A DNA stretch of 35,919 bases from an uncultured Georgenia sp. (GTDB taxonomy: Bacteria; Actinomycetota; Actinomycetes; Actinomycetales; Actinomycetaceae): positions 1 to 35,919 of the forward strand of contig NZ_CALGNQ010000123.1 of the NCBI RefSeq assembly GCF_937958535.1, given 5' to 3'. The notes beneath the pieces were generated by a model, which saw nothing but the letters and a program-made list of their open reading frames with translations, had not been told where the DNA came from and did not search any database. Both the position numbers and the translations under genes were made by a program. Below, in pieces: positions 9,555-17,711 of this stretch (its first letter is position 1; every line of letters begins with the position of its first letter).

Positions 9555-10717
9555 GTGGAGTAGGCGCTGTTCTCGTGGACGTAGTCGTGGGTGAGGTCGT
9601 TGGTCCACAGGGTCACCGGTGGGGCGTCCCCGGCGTGGAGGGCGACCTCGATGTGGACCTCGCGCGCGGCGGCCATGTCGACGAGGGCGCGGTCCTGGCC
9701 CACCCCGCCCCCGCGGCAGACCTGGACCCCGTTGATCGTGACGTCGAGCCGCTGCGGGTCGTACGGTGCCACCTCCTCCGGCACGGTGCCCGCGGCGGCG
9801 ATGATCCGGCCCCAGTTGGGGTCGTTGCCGAAGATCGCTGCCTTGACGAGGTTGGAGCGGGCGATCGCACGGGCGACGGCGAGGGCGGCGTCCTCGGACG
9901 TCGCGCCGGTCACGGTGACGGCGACGTCGTGGCTGGCTCCCTCGGCATCGGCGACCAGGGCCCGGGCGAGCTGCCGGGCGGCGTCGGTCAGCGCCTCCTG
10001 GAAGGCGGCGGGGTCGGGGCGGACGCCGCTCGCGCCGGAGGCGAGGAGGACGACGGTGTCGTTGGTGGACATGGCCCCGTCGGAGTCGACGCGGTCGAAG
10101 CTCAGCCGGGTGGCCTCGCGGAGCATGGCGTCGGCCTGGGCGGCGTCGAGCTCGGCGTCGGTGGTCAGGACGCAGAGCATGGTCGCCAGGGCCGGGGCGA
10201 GCATCCCGGCGCCCTTGGCCATGCCGCCGACGGACCAGCCCTCGCCCCGGACGTGGACGGTCTTCGGGACGGTGTCGGTGGTCATGATCGCCTCGGCGGC
10301 GTCGGGACCGCCGTCGGGCGAGAGGGCGGCGACGGCGGCGTCGATCCCGGCGGTGAGGGCGGGCATGTCGAGCCGCTCGCCGATGAGGCCGGTGGAGCAG
10401 ACGAGGACGTCGCCGGAGGAGACGTCGAGCCGCTGGGCGACGTGCTCGGCGGTGGCGTGCGTGTCGCCGAAGCCCTCCGGGCCGGTGCAGGCGTTGGCCC
10501 CGCCGGAGTTGAGGACGACGGCGCGCGCGATCCCGTCGCCGACGGCGGTGCGCGACCACACGACGGGGGCGGCGACGACGCGGTTGGTGGTGAAGACGGC
10601 GGCGGCGACGGCCGACGGGCCGTCGTTGACGACGAGGGCGACGTCCTTGCCCCCGCTGCTCTTCAGCCCGGCAGCGACGCCGGCGGCGCGGAAGCCCCGT
10701 GGGGCGGTGACGGTCAC
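9551..10717 (-). CDS. argJ: Bifunctional glutamate N-acetyltransferase / ornithine acetyltransferase
   Basis: A 388-aa enzyme that recycles the acetyl group from N-acetylornithine to glutamate; bifunctional members also use acetyl-CoA. ArgJ self-cleaves into alpha and beta chains at a conserved Ala-Thr bond. Here the motif is KGAGMLAP (168-175), followed by ALATM with the nucleophile Thr179. The oxyanion region NSGGANACTG (70-79) is intact, as is the C-terminal NDPNWGR. It starts at GTG 10717, overlapping argC by 4 nt. Its presence implies the cyclic acetyl pathway; whether it is truly bifunctional cannot be told from sequence. Confidence 0.96.
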   Translation of the reverse strand: MTVTAPRGFRAAGVAAGLKSSGGKDVALVVNDGPSAVAAAVFTTNRVVAAPVVWSRTAVGDGIARAVVLNSGGANACTGPEGFGDTHATAEHVAQRLDVSSGDVLVCSTGLIGERLDMPALTAGIDAAVAALSPDGGPDAAEAIMTTDTVPKTVHVRGEGWSVGGMAKGAGMLAPALATMLCVLTTDAELDAAQADAMLREATRLSFDRVDSDGAMSTNDTVVLLASGASGVRPDPAAFQEALTDAARQLARALVADAEGASHDVAVTVTGATSEDAALAVARAIARSNLVKAAIFGNDPNWGRIIAAAGTVPEEVAPYDPQRLDVTINGVQVCRGGGVGQDRALVDMAAAREVHIEVALHAGDAPPVTLWTNDLTHDYVHENSAYST

Positions 10718-11784
10718 GGCGCGACCCCCACGGCGGTGAGGCCCAGGCCCTCGGGCAGCCCCAGGGCGAGGTTCATCGACTGGACGGCGGCACCGGCGGT
10801 GCCCTTGCCGAGGTTGTCGATGGCGCACACGGCCACGACGCGGCCGGCACGCTCGTCGACGGTGACCTGGACGTGGGCGGCGTTGGAGCCGAGGGTGGCG
10901 GCGGTCGTCGGCCACTGCCCCTCCGCCAGGAGGTGGACGAACGGCTCCTCGGCGTAGGCCTCGGCCCAGGCCCGGCGCACCGCGGCCGCGTCGGCGCCCG
11001 CCGCGAGCGGGGCGGTGACGGTGGCGAGGATGCCACGGGCCATGGGGACGAGCGTCGGCGTGAAGGACAGCCGCACGTCCGCCGCCCCGGCGCGGCGCAG
11101 GTTCTGCTCGATCTCCGGGATGTGCCGGTGGGTGCCCCCGACGGCGTAGGGGGCGGCGGAGCCGAGGCCCTCGCTGGCGAGCAGGTGGGGGCGCAGGGAC
11201 TTGCCCGCCCCGGAGTAGCCGTTGGCCAGGACGGCGACGACGTCGCCGGGGTCGACGACGCCGGCGCCCACCCCCGGCTGCAGGGCGAGGGTGACGGCGG
11301 TGACGTTGCACCCCGGCACGGCGACGGTGCGGGCCTCGCGGAGCACCTGACGCTGGGCGGCGGCGGTGCCGCTCTCACCCGCGTGGCGCAGCTCGGCCAT
11401 GCCGTAGGGCCAGGCGCCGGTGTGGGTGCCGCCGTAGAACTGCTCCCAGTCCGCGGCGCTCTCCAGCCGGTGGTCGGCGCCGCAGTCGACGAGGAGCGGG
11501 GTGGGCCCGTCCAGCGCGGCAAGCGCGTCGGTGAGCTCGCCCGAGGCGCCGTGCGGCAGGGCGATGACGACGACGTCGTGCTCGGCGAGGCGCGCGGGCT
11601 CGGTGGGCTCCAGGACGCGCTCAGCGAGCGGGCGCAGGTGGGGCTGGTGCTTGCCCAGGGGGTCGCCCGCGCTGGCGTTGGCGGTGAGGGCGCCGATCTC
11701 GACCTCGGGATGGGCGAGGAGGAGGCGCAGCACCTCGCCCCCGGCGTACCCACTGGCTCCGGCCACGGCTACTGAGACAGTCAC
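10714..11784 (-). CDS. argC: N-acetyl-gamma-glutamyl-phosphate reductase
   Basis: A 356-aa NADPH-dependent reductase, first gene of the operon. The Rossmann motif GASGYAGGE is at 9-17 and the catalytic cysteine is Cys159 in VAVPGCNVTA. Three starts are possible in frame: ATG 11802, ATG 11790 and GTG 11784. I prefer GTG 11784 because a -10 hexamer TATAGT (11792-11797) ends 7 nt before it, the geometry of a leaderless mRNA; both ATGs would then lie at or upstream of the transcription start. No convincing ribosome-binding site precedes either ATG. The start is uncertain by two to six codons; the gene is not. Confidence 0.95.
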   Translation of the reverse strand: MTVSVAVAGASGYAGGEVLRLLLAHPEVEIGALTANASAGDPLGKHQPHLRPLAERVLEPTEPARLAEHDVVVIALPHGASGELTDALAALDGPTPLLVDCGADHRLESAADWEQFYGGTHTGAWPYGMAELRHAGESGTAAAQRQVLREARTVAVPGCNVTAVTLALQPGVGAGVVDPGDVVAVLANGYSGAGKSLRPHLLASEGLGSAAPYAVGGTHRHIPEIEQNLRRAGAADVRLSFTPTLVPMARGILATVTAPLAAGADAAAVRRAWAEAYAEEPFVHLLAEGQWPTTAATLGSNAAHVQVTVDERAGRVVAVCAIDNLGKGTAGAAVQSMNLALGLPEGLGLTAVGVAP

Positions 11785-11785
11785 C

Positions 11786-11820
11786 CGCATAACTATACAC
11801 ATGAGTGAATGAGGTGCCAG
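11786..11820 (-). promoter_or_regulatory. Promoter of the arginine operon with putative ArgR-binding half sites
   Basis: On the minus strand a -35-like CTGGCA (11815-11820) is followed by 17 bp and a -10 TATAGT (11792-11797). Two sequences loosely matching the ArgR box pattern (TGAAT-N4-ATTCA) overlap it: 11806-11819, with a perfect ATTCA half, and 11786-11799 (TGTAT-N4-ATGCG). Their centres are 20 bp apart, close to two helical turns, the usual spacing of paired ARG boxes. The promoter is well supported; the operator reading is inference, because each box has only one good half. Confidence 0.55.
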
Positions 11821-11876
11821 GACCGCGTCGGGACGTACCGCCGGTCCTCGCCGGCGCGCAGTGGCCGGGCCGGTGC

Positions 11877-12374
11877 TTACCGGGCGCCGGTGAGGTGCTC
11901 GCGCAGGTCGGCGTCGATCCGGCGCGCCCAGGCGCGCACGGCGTCCCAGTCCCGCAGGTCCCCCTGCGGGGCCCGGGTGAGCCGGGTGACCGACCGCTCA
12001 CGCAGCGTGAGCAGGGCGGGGTCGAGACGGCCGGGGAAGGTGGCGGTGCCGACCGGGTCGACGGCGGCGACCACCCGGGGCTCGACCCGCTGCGGCTCGT
12101 CGGCCTCCGCACCGGCGAGGCCGACGGAGAAGACCCACGTGGGCAGGGCGGCGAGCGCCGCGGCGTTCCGCTCGGCGAAGTCCCGGGCGGGCGCCATCCA
12201 GCGGGACATGTAGACGGCGGAGCCGAGGACGACGGCCTCGGCGTCGCCGACCTCGGCGGTCTCGATGGGCTCGCGGCGGACGGTGTGCCCGCGGGCCGTG
12301 AGCTCGGCGGCGATCGCGTCGGCGATCTCGACCGAGGAGGAGTGCCTGGTGGCGGCGACGACGAGGATGCGCAT
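11877..12374 (-). CDS. Flavodoxin domain-containing protein
   Basis: A 165-aa single-domain flavodoxin-like protein. The N-terminal strand and phosphate loop MRILVVAATRHSSS fits an FMN-binding flavodoxin, and VVLGSAVYMSRWMAPARDF (48-66) matches the second FMN-contacting region, as in the menaquinone-dependent protoporphyrinogen oxidase (HemG-like) subfamily. The typical bacterial version is about 160-180 aa. The ATG at 12374 has a GGAGG only 1 nt upstream, unusually close. The gene lies 60 nt downstream of the AlkZ-like gene and could be cotranscribed with it. The redox partner is unknown. Confidence 0.8.
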   Translation of the reverse strand: MRILVVAATRHSSSVEIADAIAAELTARGHTVRREPIETAEVGDAEAVVLGSAVYMSRWMAPARDFAERNAAALAALPTWVFSVGLAGAEADEPQRVEPRVVAAVDPVGTATFPGRLDPALLTLRERSVTRLTRAPQGDLRDWDAVRAWARRIDADLREHLTGAR

Positions 12375-12434
12375 GCCTCCACTGTGACGGGCGCCACGTA
12401 CGGTTCCCAGGGACCTTGGTCCGGACGTCGCGCA

Positions 12435-13517
12435 CTAGCGGGACAGGACGAGCTCGTGCTCCCGGCCGAGGTACCGCCCGTACCGTGCGGCGGCCTCCTC
12501 CACCGCAGCGACCTCGGCCGGGCGCAGGGTCCGGTAGGGCATGACCTCCAGCCGCAGCCGGGCGCCCACGCGGCGTCGCATGCTCGCCACGAGCCGGCCG
12601 TCGACGAGGACCATGCCCAGCGCCGCCTCCCTGCCGCGGGGGACCAGCCGTTCCGGGTCGAGCACCATGCGGCTGTCCTGGTAGCCGCGGTACATCTCGT
12701 CGAGCAGCTGGAGGAGGTGTGCCCGTGGCTCCTGCGCGGCCGGCGGGGCCGCGGCGTCGGGCGCGTGCCAGTAGGTGCGGCCGTCGTGGGCGAAGGAGGT
12801 GAGCCGGTCACCGACCAGCGCGAGCCCGCGGCGCACGTCGGTGAGCGTGAGCGTGGCCCAGTACGTGAGGTCGCGCTCGGTCGCGGGGCCGTGGCCGGTG
12901 AAGTACCGCAGCGCCACCTCGGCGAGCGCGTCGTCGCGGTCGCGCGGCGGCGCGGCCGGGACGCGGTCGGCGAGGCGGGCGTAGGTGTGGGTGCCGTCCC
13001 GCTCCCGGCCGCTGCACACGAGCCGGTCGACCTCGAGCAGCCCGAGGAGGAGCATGAGCTCCTGGCCGCCGAGGTCGAGCCCCTCCGCGGCCAGCAGGTC
13101 GGTGAGCTGGGCCCGGTCCTGGTCCGGTCGGGCGGCGAGCCCGTCGACGACCACCGACGTCGCCCCGTCGAGCCGCTCGGTGGTCCACCCGTGCTGGTCG
13201 GTGAGCCGGCGCAGCACGACGGGACGGACCCGGGGCGCGGTGAGCTCCAGCAGCCAGCCGACGTCGGCCGCCGCGACGAAGTGCCACGTCGGGCGCAGCA
13301 CGTGGGTGCGGACGAGCTCGCCGGCCGCGAGCGCCGCGTCGAGGTCACCGGCGTCGGGACGGGTGGTGCGGCAGGCGACGGCCCAGCCGGCCTGGCCGCG
13401 GTTCTCGGCCTGGACGGCGAGCAGCCCGCGGACGACGTCCGCCGCGGACCTCGCGTGCGGCCGGACGAGGCGCTGGGAGCGCAGACGCCACCGGGCGATG
13501 TCGTGGTCGGTGGTCAC
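12435..13517 (-). CDS. Winged-helix DNA-binding protein of the AlkZ/YcaQ (HTH_42) family
   Basis: A 360-aa protein resembling the HTH_42 superfamily, whose characterised members AlkZ and YcaQ/AlkX are DNA glycosylases that unhook crosslinks or remove bulky alkyl adducts. Supporting stretches are GLLAVQAENRGQAGWA (31-46), the HVLRPTWHFV block near 72-81 and the C-terminal GMVLVDGRLVASMRRR strand pair. AlkZ uses a Gln-x-Gln motif; here the equivalent is Q36-A37-E38. It starts at GTG 13517 with GGAGG six nt upstream. A weak promoter (-10 TAGGGT, 13544-13549) precedes it. A repair or self-protection function is plausible, but many actinobacterial paralogues are uncharacterised. Confidence 0.75.
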   Translation of the reverse strand: MTTDHDIARWRLRSQRLVRPHARSAADVVRGLLAVQAENRGQAGWAVACRTTRPDAGDLDAALAAGELVRTHVLRPTWHFVAAADVGWLLELTAPRVRPVVLRRLTDQHGWTTERLDGATSVVVDGLAARPDQDRAQLTDLLAAEGLDLGGQELMLLLGLLEVDRLVCSGRERDGTHTYARLADRVPAAPPRDRDDALAEVALRYFTGHGPATERDLTYWATLTLTDVRRGLALVGDRLTSFAHDGRTYWHAPDAAAPPAAQEPRAHLLQLLDEMYRGYQDSRMVLDPERLVPRGREAALGMVLVDGRLVASMRRRVGARLRLEVMPYRTLRPAEVAAVEEAAARYGRYLGREHELVLSR

Positions 13518-13575
13518 GCGAGCCTCCTCGGGCGGGGAGGTCGACCCTACGGTGCGATGCGGCCGGCTGCCGACC

Positions 13576-14217
13576 TCATCTGCCGCGGAGCCACTGGAGC
13601 ACGGCGAGCACCCGCCGGTGGTCGTCGGACGAGGGCGGCAGGTCGAGCTTGTCGAAGATCGAGGCGACGTGCTTCTCCACCGCCTTGAGGGTGACGACGA
13701 GGCGCCGGGCGATCGCCGCGTTCGTCCGGCCTTCCGCCATGAGGCCGAGCACCTCCCGCTCCCGTGGCGTCAGCCGGTCCAGCGGGGTGGCGCGGCGGGC
13801 GGCGAAGATCTGCGCGACGACGGTCGGGTCGAGGACCGTCCCGCCGGCGCACACCCGCTCCAGGGCGTCGGCGAGCTCGTCGAGCGCGGAGACCCGGTCC
13901 TTGAGGAGGTAGCCCACTCCCCCGCCGGTGGCGAGCAGGTCACCGGCGTAGGACTCCTCGACGTACTGGGACAGCACGAGCACGGCCGTGCCGGGCAGCT
14001 CCTGGCGGACCGCGAGCGCCGCGCGCAGCCCCTCGTCGGTGAACGACGGCGGCATCCGCACGTCGACCACCGCGACGTCCGGGCGGTGGTGCCGGACCGC
14101 CTCGCGCAGCGCGTCGCCGTCGCCCACGGCGGCGACGACGGTGCAGCCGGCCTCCTCGAGCAGCCGGACGAGGCCCTCGCGGAGCAGCACCGAGTCCTCG
14201 GCGAGCACGACACGCAT
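13576..14217 (-). CDS. NarL/FixJ-family response regulator
   Basis: A 213-aa two-component response regulator. The receiver domain has the acidic pair E7/D8, the phospho-acceptor Asp52 in VVDVRMPP, Ser83 in the T/S position and Lys106 in YLLKD. The C-terminal LuxR-type HTH (about 147-192) contains LTPREREVLGLMAEG and the recognition helix AVEKHVASIF. The ATG at 14217 is 10 nt after the kinase gene, so the two form one operon and almost certainly a cognate pair. The signal and target genes are unknown; the upstream acyltransferase is the obvious candidate partner by position. Confidence 0.94.
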   Translation of the reverse strand: MRVVLAEDSVLLREGLVRLLEEAGCTVVAAVGDGDALREAVRHHRPDVAVVDVRMPPSFTDEGLRAALAVRQELPGTAVLVLSQYVEESYAGDLLATGGGVGYLLKDRVSALDELADALERVCAGGTVLDPTVVAQIFAARRATPLDRLTPREREVLGLMAEGRTNAAIARRLVVTLKAVEKHVASIFDKLDLPPSSDDHRRVLAVLQWLRGR

Positions 14218-14227
14218 CCAGCGGATG

Positions 14228-15511
14228 CTACGGGATGGTGGCGGTGACGACGGTCCCGCCGCCCTCCGGGCTGTGCACCTCGAGGGTCCCGTCGACGCCG
14301 GCGAGCCGGTCGCGCAGCCCGGCCAGCCCGTGCCCCTTGCCGACGTGGGCGCCCCCCACGCCGTCGTCGCTCACCACCACCCGCAGCACGCCGTCGTCGG
14401 TGATCCGCACGACGACCCGGGAGGCCCGGGAGTGCTTGGCCGCGTTGGCGAGGGACTCGGTGACGACGAAGTACGCCGCGGACTCCCGTGCCGGGGCGAA
14501 CCGGGCGCCGGGCGGCAGGGCGATGTCGGTCTCCACGGGGATCGGGCACTGGCCCGCGACGGCGACGACGGCGGCGCGCAGCCCGCGGTCGACGAGCACC
14601 GGCGGGGCGATGCCGCGGGACAGGGTGCGCAGCTCGGAGAGCCCGAGCTGGACGTGCTCCAGGCTCTCGGCGACGAGCCGCTGGGTGGTCGCGGCGTCGC
14701 CCTCGGCGAGCCGGCGCTGGGCCGCCTCCAGGTCCATCGACACCCGCACGAGCCGCTGCTGGGGACCGTCGTGGATGTCCCGCTCGATCCGGCGCAGCGT
14801 CTCCGCCTCGGCGCCCACGACGGCGGCGCGGCTGCGGGTGAGGCTGGCGACCTGCTCCTCGAGCTCGGTGACACTCGTCGCCCCGAGGGTGACGCGGGCC
14901 CAGCCGTGGTGCAGCCACACCAGCCCGCGCACCACCCAGGGGGCGGTGAGGAGGAGGAGGACGCCGCCGACGACGTACAGCGCGTACTCCCCGGCGAGCC
15001 CGATGCCGAGCAGGTCGGCGAGCTGGTCGCCGTCCTCGGGCAGGGCCCACTCCCACAGGGGGTACAGGGTCGCGGCCACGCCGGTGGCCCACCAGGTGGC
15101 GGTGAGGACGAAGCTGAGCAGGGAGATGGGGAAGTTGAGGACCTGGAAGAGCAGGTCGAGCCAGCCCTGGCCGTGCTTGAGCCGGTCGACCACCCAGCGC
15201 AGGAAGCCCTCGCCGCTGCGGACGAACCGGCGCACCGGGGGCAGCGGGTAGCCCGCGGCGGCCAGCCGCCGCCGCTCGACGTCACCCAGGGCGCGGGCGG
15301 CGGCCAGGCCCACCGCCAGGACGAGGACGCCGAAGAGGAAGGCGACCAGCGAGGGCGCCCCGATCGAGACCGTCGCCACGAGGACGACGAAGCCGACGAC
15401 GGCCAGCGGCAGGCAGAGCAGCAGGTAGCCGCTCTCCCGGGCGGCCCGCCGGTAGAGCCCGCGGTGGGGCGCGGTGGTGGGGCGGGTCGCCGTGGGGTGG
15501 GCAGCGGTCAT
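14228..15511 (-). CDS. Sensor histidine kinase, NarL/DesK type (HisKA_3)
   Basis: A 427-aa membrane histidine kinase. Hydrophobic segments lie near 28-50, 52-72, 120-150 and 175-200, forming an N-terminal 'putative sensor' domain with no large extracellular loop. The dimerisation/phosphoacceptor helix contains RRIERDIHDGPQQRL with His247. The ATPase domain shows the N-box (SLANAAKH) and the G-box (DDGVGGAHVGKGHGLAGLRDR). I start at ATG 15511, one nt after the acyltransferase stop, with a GGAG eight nt upstream; the frame stays open further upstream inside the acyltransferase gene but is not kinase-like. It is followed by its response regulator. Confidence 0.93.
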   Translation of the reverse strand: MTAAHPTATRPTTAPHRGLYRRAARESGYLLLCLPLAVVGFVVLVATVSIGAPSLVAFLFGVLVLAVGLAAARALGDVERRRLAAAGYPLPPVRRFVRSGEGFLRWVVDRLKHGQGWLDLLFQVLNFPISLLSFVLTATWWATGVAATLYPLWEWALPEDGDQLADLLGIGLAGEYALYVVGGVLLLLTAPWVVRGLVWLHHGWARVTLGATSVTELEEQVASLTRSRAAVVGAEAETLRRIERDIHDGPQQRLVRVSMDLEAAQRRLAEGDAATTQRLVAESLEHVQLGLSELRTLSRGIAPPVLVDRGLRAAVVAVAGQCPIPVETDIALPPGARFAPARESAAYFVVTESLANAAKHSRASRVVVRITDDGVLRVVVSDDGVGGAHVGKGHGLAGLRDRLAGVDGTLEVHSPEGGGTVVTATIP

Positions 15512-15512
15512 C

Positions 15513-16895
15513 TCATTCTCCAGTCCTGGCGGCGGTGGGGGCCGCCGCACGGTGGGTCGACGGGACCGGCCGACGGGCCGGGCCGGTGCTCGACCGGAGG
15601 TGCAGCCACCGGTCGATCGTAGGGCGGTCGGCGAGCAGGGTGACCCCGGCGGCGACGGCGAGCGTCGCCACCCACGGGCTCCCGGCACCGAGGGGTGGGC
15701 CGGGTGCGAACCCGCCGACGGTCAGTCCGAGGAGGCCCGCGGGCACGAGCAGCGCCGCCACGGCGAGACGTGCCGGGTGCGGCCGGGCCGGTGCGGCGGG
15801 CCGGCGCTCGACCCTGCCCAGCAGGCGGACCGCCGCGGCGAGCACGAGGCCGAGCGCGGCGAGCCACAGCGGCAGCCCGAGGTACCAGGTGCCCGAGAAG
15901 GGCGGCGGGGTGCCGATCCCCAGGCCCAGGAGGCAGGTGCCGGCGACGACGACCAGCGCCGGGGTGTGCCAGAGGTACACCGTCATGACGACGCCGGAGA
16001 GCCGGTCGACGAGCCGACCGACGGTGGGGTGGTCGGCCCACCGCAGCGCCGCGGGGCGCAGCGCGGACGCCAGGCCCAGCTGCCCGGCGGCGAGCGGGAG
16101 CAGCACCGCGGCCGGTGGGCCCATCGGGGAGATCTCCGCCCCCGGCAGCCCGATCATGCTCGCGGGGTAGGGCCCGAGCAGGACCGCGCCGGCGACGACG
16201 GCGAAGCCACCCGCCGCGACGGCGAGCGCCCAGGTGCCGCGCAGCCACCACAGCCGGCCGGCGGCGTAGTGCACCCCCACCTGGTGGACGGCACCCCAGA
16301 CGAGGAGGTCGTTGACGTAGGCGAGCTCCTCGGGGATCGCACCGGTGAACCGGGCGACGTCGACGAGGACGGCCCCGACCACCGCCGCGGCGACCTCGCC
16401 GCCGCGGGCCCGCGCCGCCAGCCGCACGAGGGCCGGGGCGCTCACGGTGACGACGGCGTACAAGGCGAGGAACCACAGCAGCGCCCCGACGTAGCGCCCG
16501 GCGGTGTGCACCGGCTGCGCGGGCAGGCCGAACGCGGTGAGCGCGGGGGTCAGCGGGAGCCAGACGGCGGCGAGCGCGAGCACCGGGACGGTGAGCCGGT
16601 GCAGCCGCCGGGAGACCCAGGCGGCAACGTCGGTGGCGCGCAGGCTCATCGCCGCTGCGGCGCCACCGGCGAAGAACAACAGCGGCACGACCTGGCCGAC
16701 CCAGGTCACCGGCCACACCCAGGCAGCGGCGAAGGCGTTGCCGGTGTGCAGCACGTCGCCGTCGAGCCGCAGCACCGGCATCAGCCAGTGCTGCAGCACC
16801 ACCAGGGCGACGGCGACCAGCCGGACGAGGTCGACGAAGCGGTCGCGCGCCGGGAGCGCTGCAAAGGCGGGCGCCGGGAGGGTCGTCGTGGACAT
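15513..16895 (-). CDS. Acyltransferase-3 family integral membrane protein
   Basis: A 460-aa multi-spanning protein with about ten hydrophobic helices. The start resembles the acyltransferase-3 family: an Arg-rich segment then a first helix ending in a conserved His (RDRFVDLVRLVAVALVVLQH, about 17-36). The mid-protein helix VVMTVYLWHTPALVVVAG carries another conserved His. Such enzymes O-acylate cell-surface glycans or small molecules; the substrate here cannot be deduced. I prefer ATG 16895; an in-frame upstream start would add 15 residues. It is the first gene of the segment with the kinase and regulator, which begins 1 nt after it. Confidence 0.85.
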   Translation of the reverse strand: MSTTTLPAPAFAALPARDRFVDLVRLVAVALVVLQHWLMPVLRLDGDVLHTGNAFAAAWVWPVTWVGQVVPLLFFAGGAAAAMSLRATDVAAWVSRRLHRLTVPVLALAAVWLPLTPALTAFGLPAQPVHTAGRYVGALLWFLALYAVVTVSAPALVRLAARARGGEVAAAVVGAVLVDVARFTGAIPEELAYVNDLLVWGAVHQVGVHYAAGRLWWLRGTWALAVAAGGFAVVAGAVLLGPYPASMIGLPGAEISPMGPPAAVLLPLAAGQLGLASALRPAALRWADHPTVGRLVDRLSGVVMTVYLWHTPALVVVAGTCLLGLGIGTPPPFSGTWYLGLPLWLAALGLVLAAAVRLLGRVERRPAAPARPHPARLAVAALLVPAGLLGLTVGGFAPGPPLGAGSPWVATLAVAAGVTLLADRPTIDRWLHLRSSTGPARRPVPSTHRAAAPTAARTGE

Positions 16896-17047
16896 GCTCC
16901 CAGCCTTCGCCACCCGGCCGCCGGGGTCAGTGGTGCCCACCGGCGTCGTCGTGCGGGGGTTGTCCCTACCCCGCAGGGGCCCTCCGGTCGCGGAGCCCCG
17001 CGTCCTGACGTTGCATGGGGGCCACCCCCGAGCGAAGGAGCGGACCG

Positions 17048-17497
17048 ATGGACACGTGGATCTGGATCGTCATCGGCGTGGTCGTGCTGGCGGTCGTCAT
17101 CATCGCCGTGCTGATGGTCAGCCGGCAGCGGGCTCGTCGGGAGCGGGAGGAGCGCGCCCGCCGGGACCGGGAGAACCGGGCGCACGCCCGCGACCTGCGG
17201 CAGCACGCCCAGGAGCAGGACCTCGCGGCCAAGGAGCGGGAGGCCGCGGCGATGGAGGCGCAGGCGCAGGCCCAGCGGGCCCGGGTCGAGGCGGAGCGCA
17301 AGGAGCACGAGGCGCGGCAGCGTACCCAGGCCGCCGACGAGGCGCGGTCCGTCGTCGAGCAGGAGCGGGCCGACGCCGACGCCCTCGACCCCGACCTGGG
17401 CGGCGACCCGCTCGACCGGCCGCAGGAGGACCGTACCGGCGGCCGCCACGCCGCCGACGTCGACCCCGACGGCCACCGCTCCCCCGACCAGCGCTGA
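17048..17497 (+). CDS. Membrane-anchored, highly charged coiled-coil protein of unknown function
   Basis: A 149-aa protein with one N-terminal membrane segment (about 4-24) followed by a long Arg/Glu/Gln-rich helix (about 25-105) that looks like a coiled coil or single alpha helix, and an acidic, Asp/Gly-rich disordered tail. There is no cleavable-signal pattern and no enzyme motif. The ATG at 17048 has a GAAGGAG ribosome-binding site about 9 nt upstream. It is transcribed away from the acyltransferase gene and is one of only four plus-strand genes here. Topology suggests a cytoplasmic helix tethered to the membrane; the role is unknown. Confidence 0.8.
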   Translation: MDTWIWIVIGVVVLAVVIIAVLMVSRQRARREREERARRDRENRAHARDLRQHAQEQDLAAKEREAAAMEAQAQAQRARVEAERKEHEARQRTQAADEARSVVEQERADADALDPDLGGDPLDRPQEDRTGGRHAADVDPDGHRSPDQR

Positions 17498-17516
17498 TCT
17501 CACCGGCAGCCCTCCT

Positions 17517-17567
17517 CGCCGGCCCGCCCGCACGGCGGCACCGCCACCGCCGGCCCGCCCGCACGGC
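17517..17567. repeat. Perfect 20-bp direct repeat
   Basis: The sequence CGCCGGCCCGCCCGCACGGC occurs at 17517-17536 and again at 17548-17567, immediately downstream of the plus-strand membrane-protein gene. It is non-coding as far as I can see. It may be remnant slippage in GC-rich DNA; the rest of the 17498-17637 spacer shows nothing else. Confidence 0.7.
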
Positions 17568-17637
17568 AGCGCTACCACCGCGGGCCCTCCCGCCCCGCGG
17601 CGCCCCACCGGTCACCTCCGCGCCGAGCGCAGGTGAC

Positions 17638-17667
17638 CCGAGCGCGGGTGGACACACCCGCGCTCGG
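17638..17667. terminator. Bidirectional hairpin terminator between convergent genes
   Basis: A perfect 13-bp stem (CCGAGCGCGGGTG at 17638-17650 and its complement at 17655-17667) with a 4-nt GACA loop. It sits between the plus-strand gene ending at 17497 and the minus-strand SDR gene ending at 17712, so it can serve both. Confidence 0.75.
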
Positions 17668-17711
17668 CTCCGTCCACGGTCGCGGACGTCCCGGCGCGCC
17701 GGCCGCCGGGG

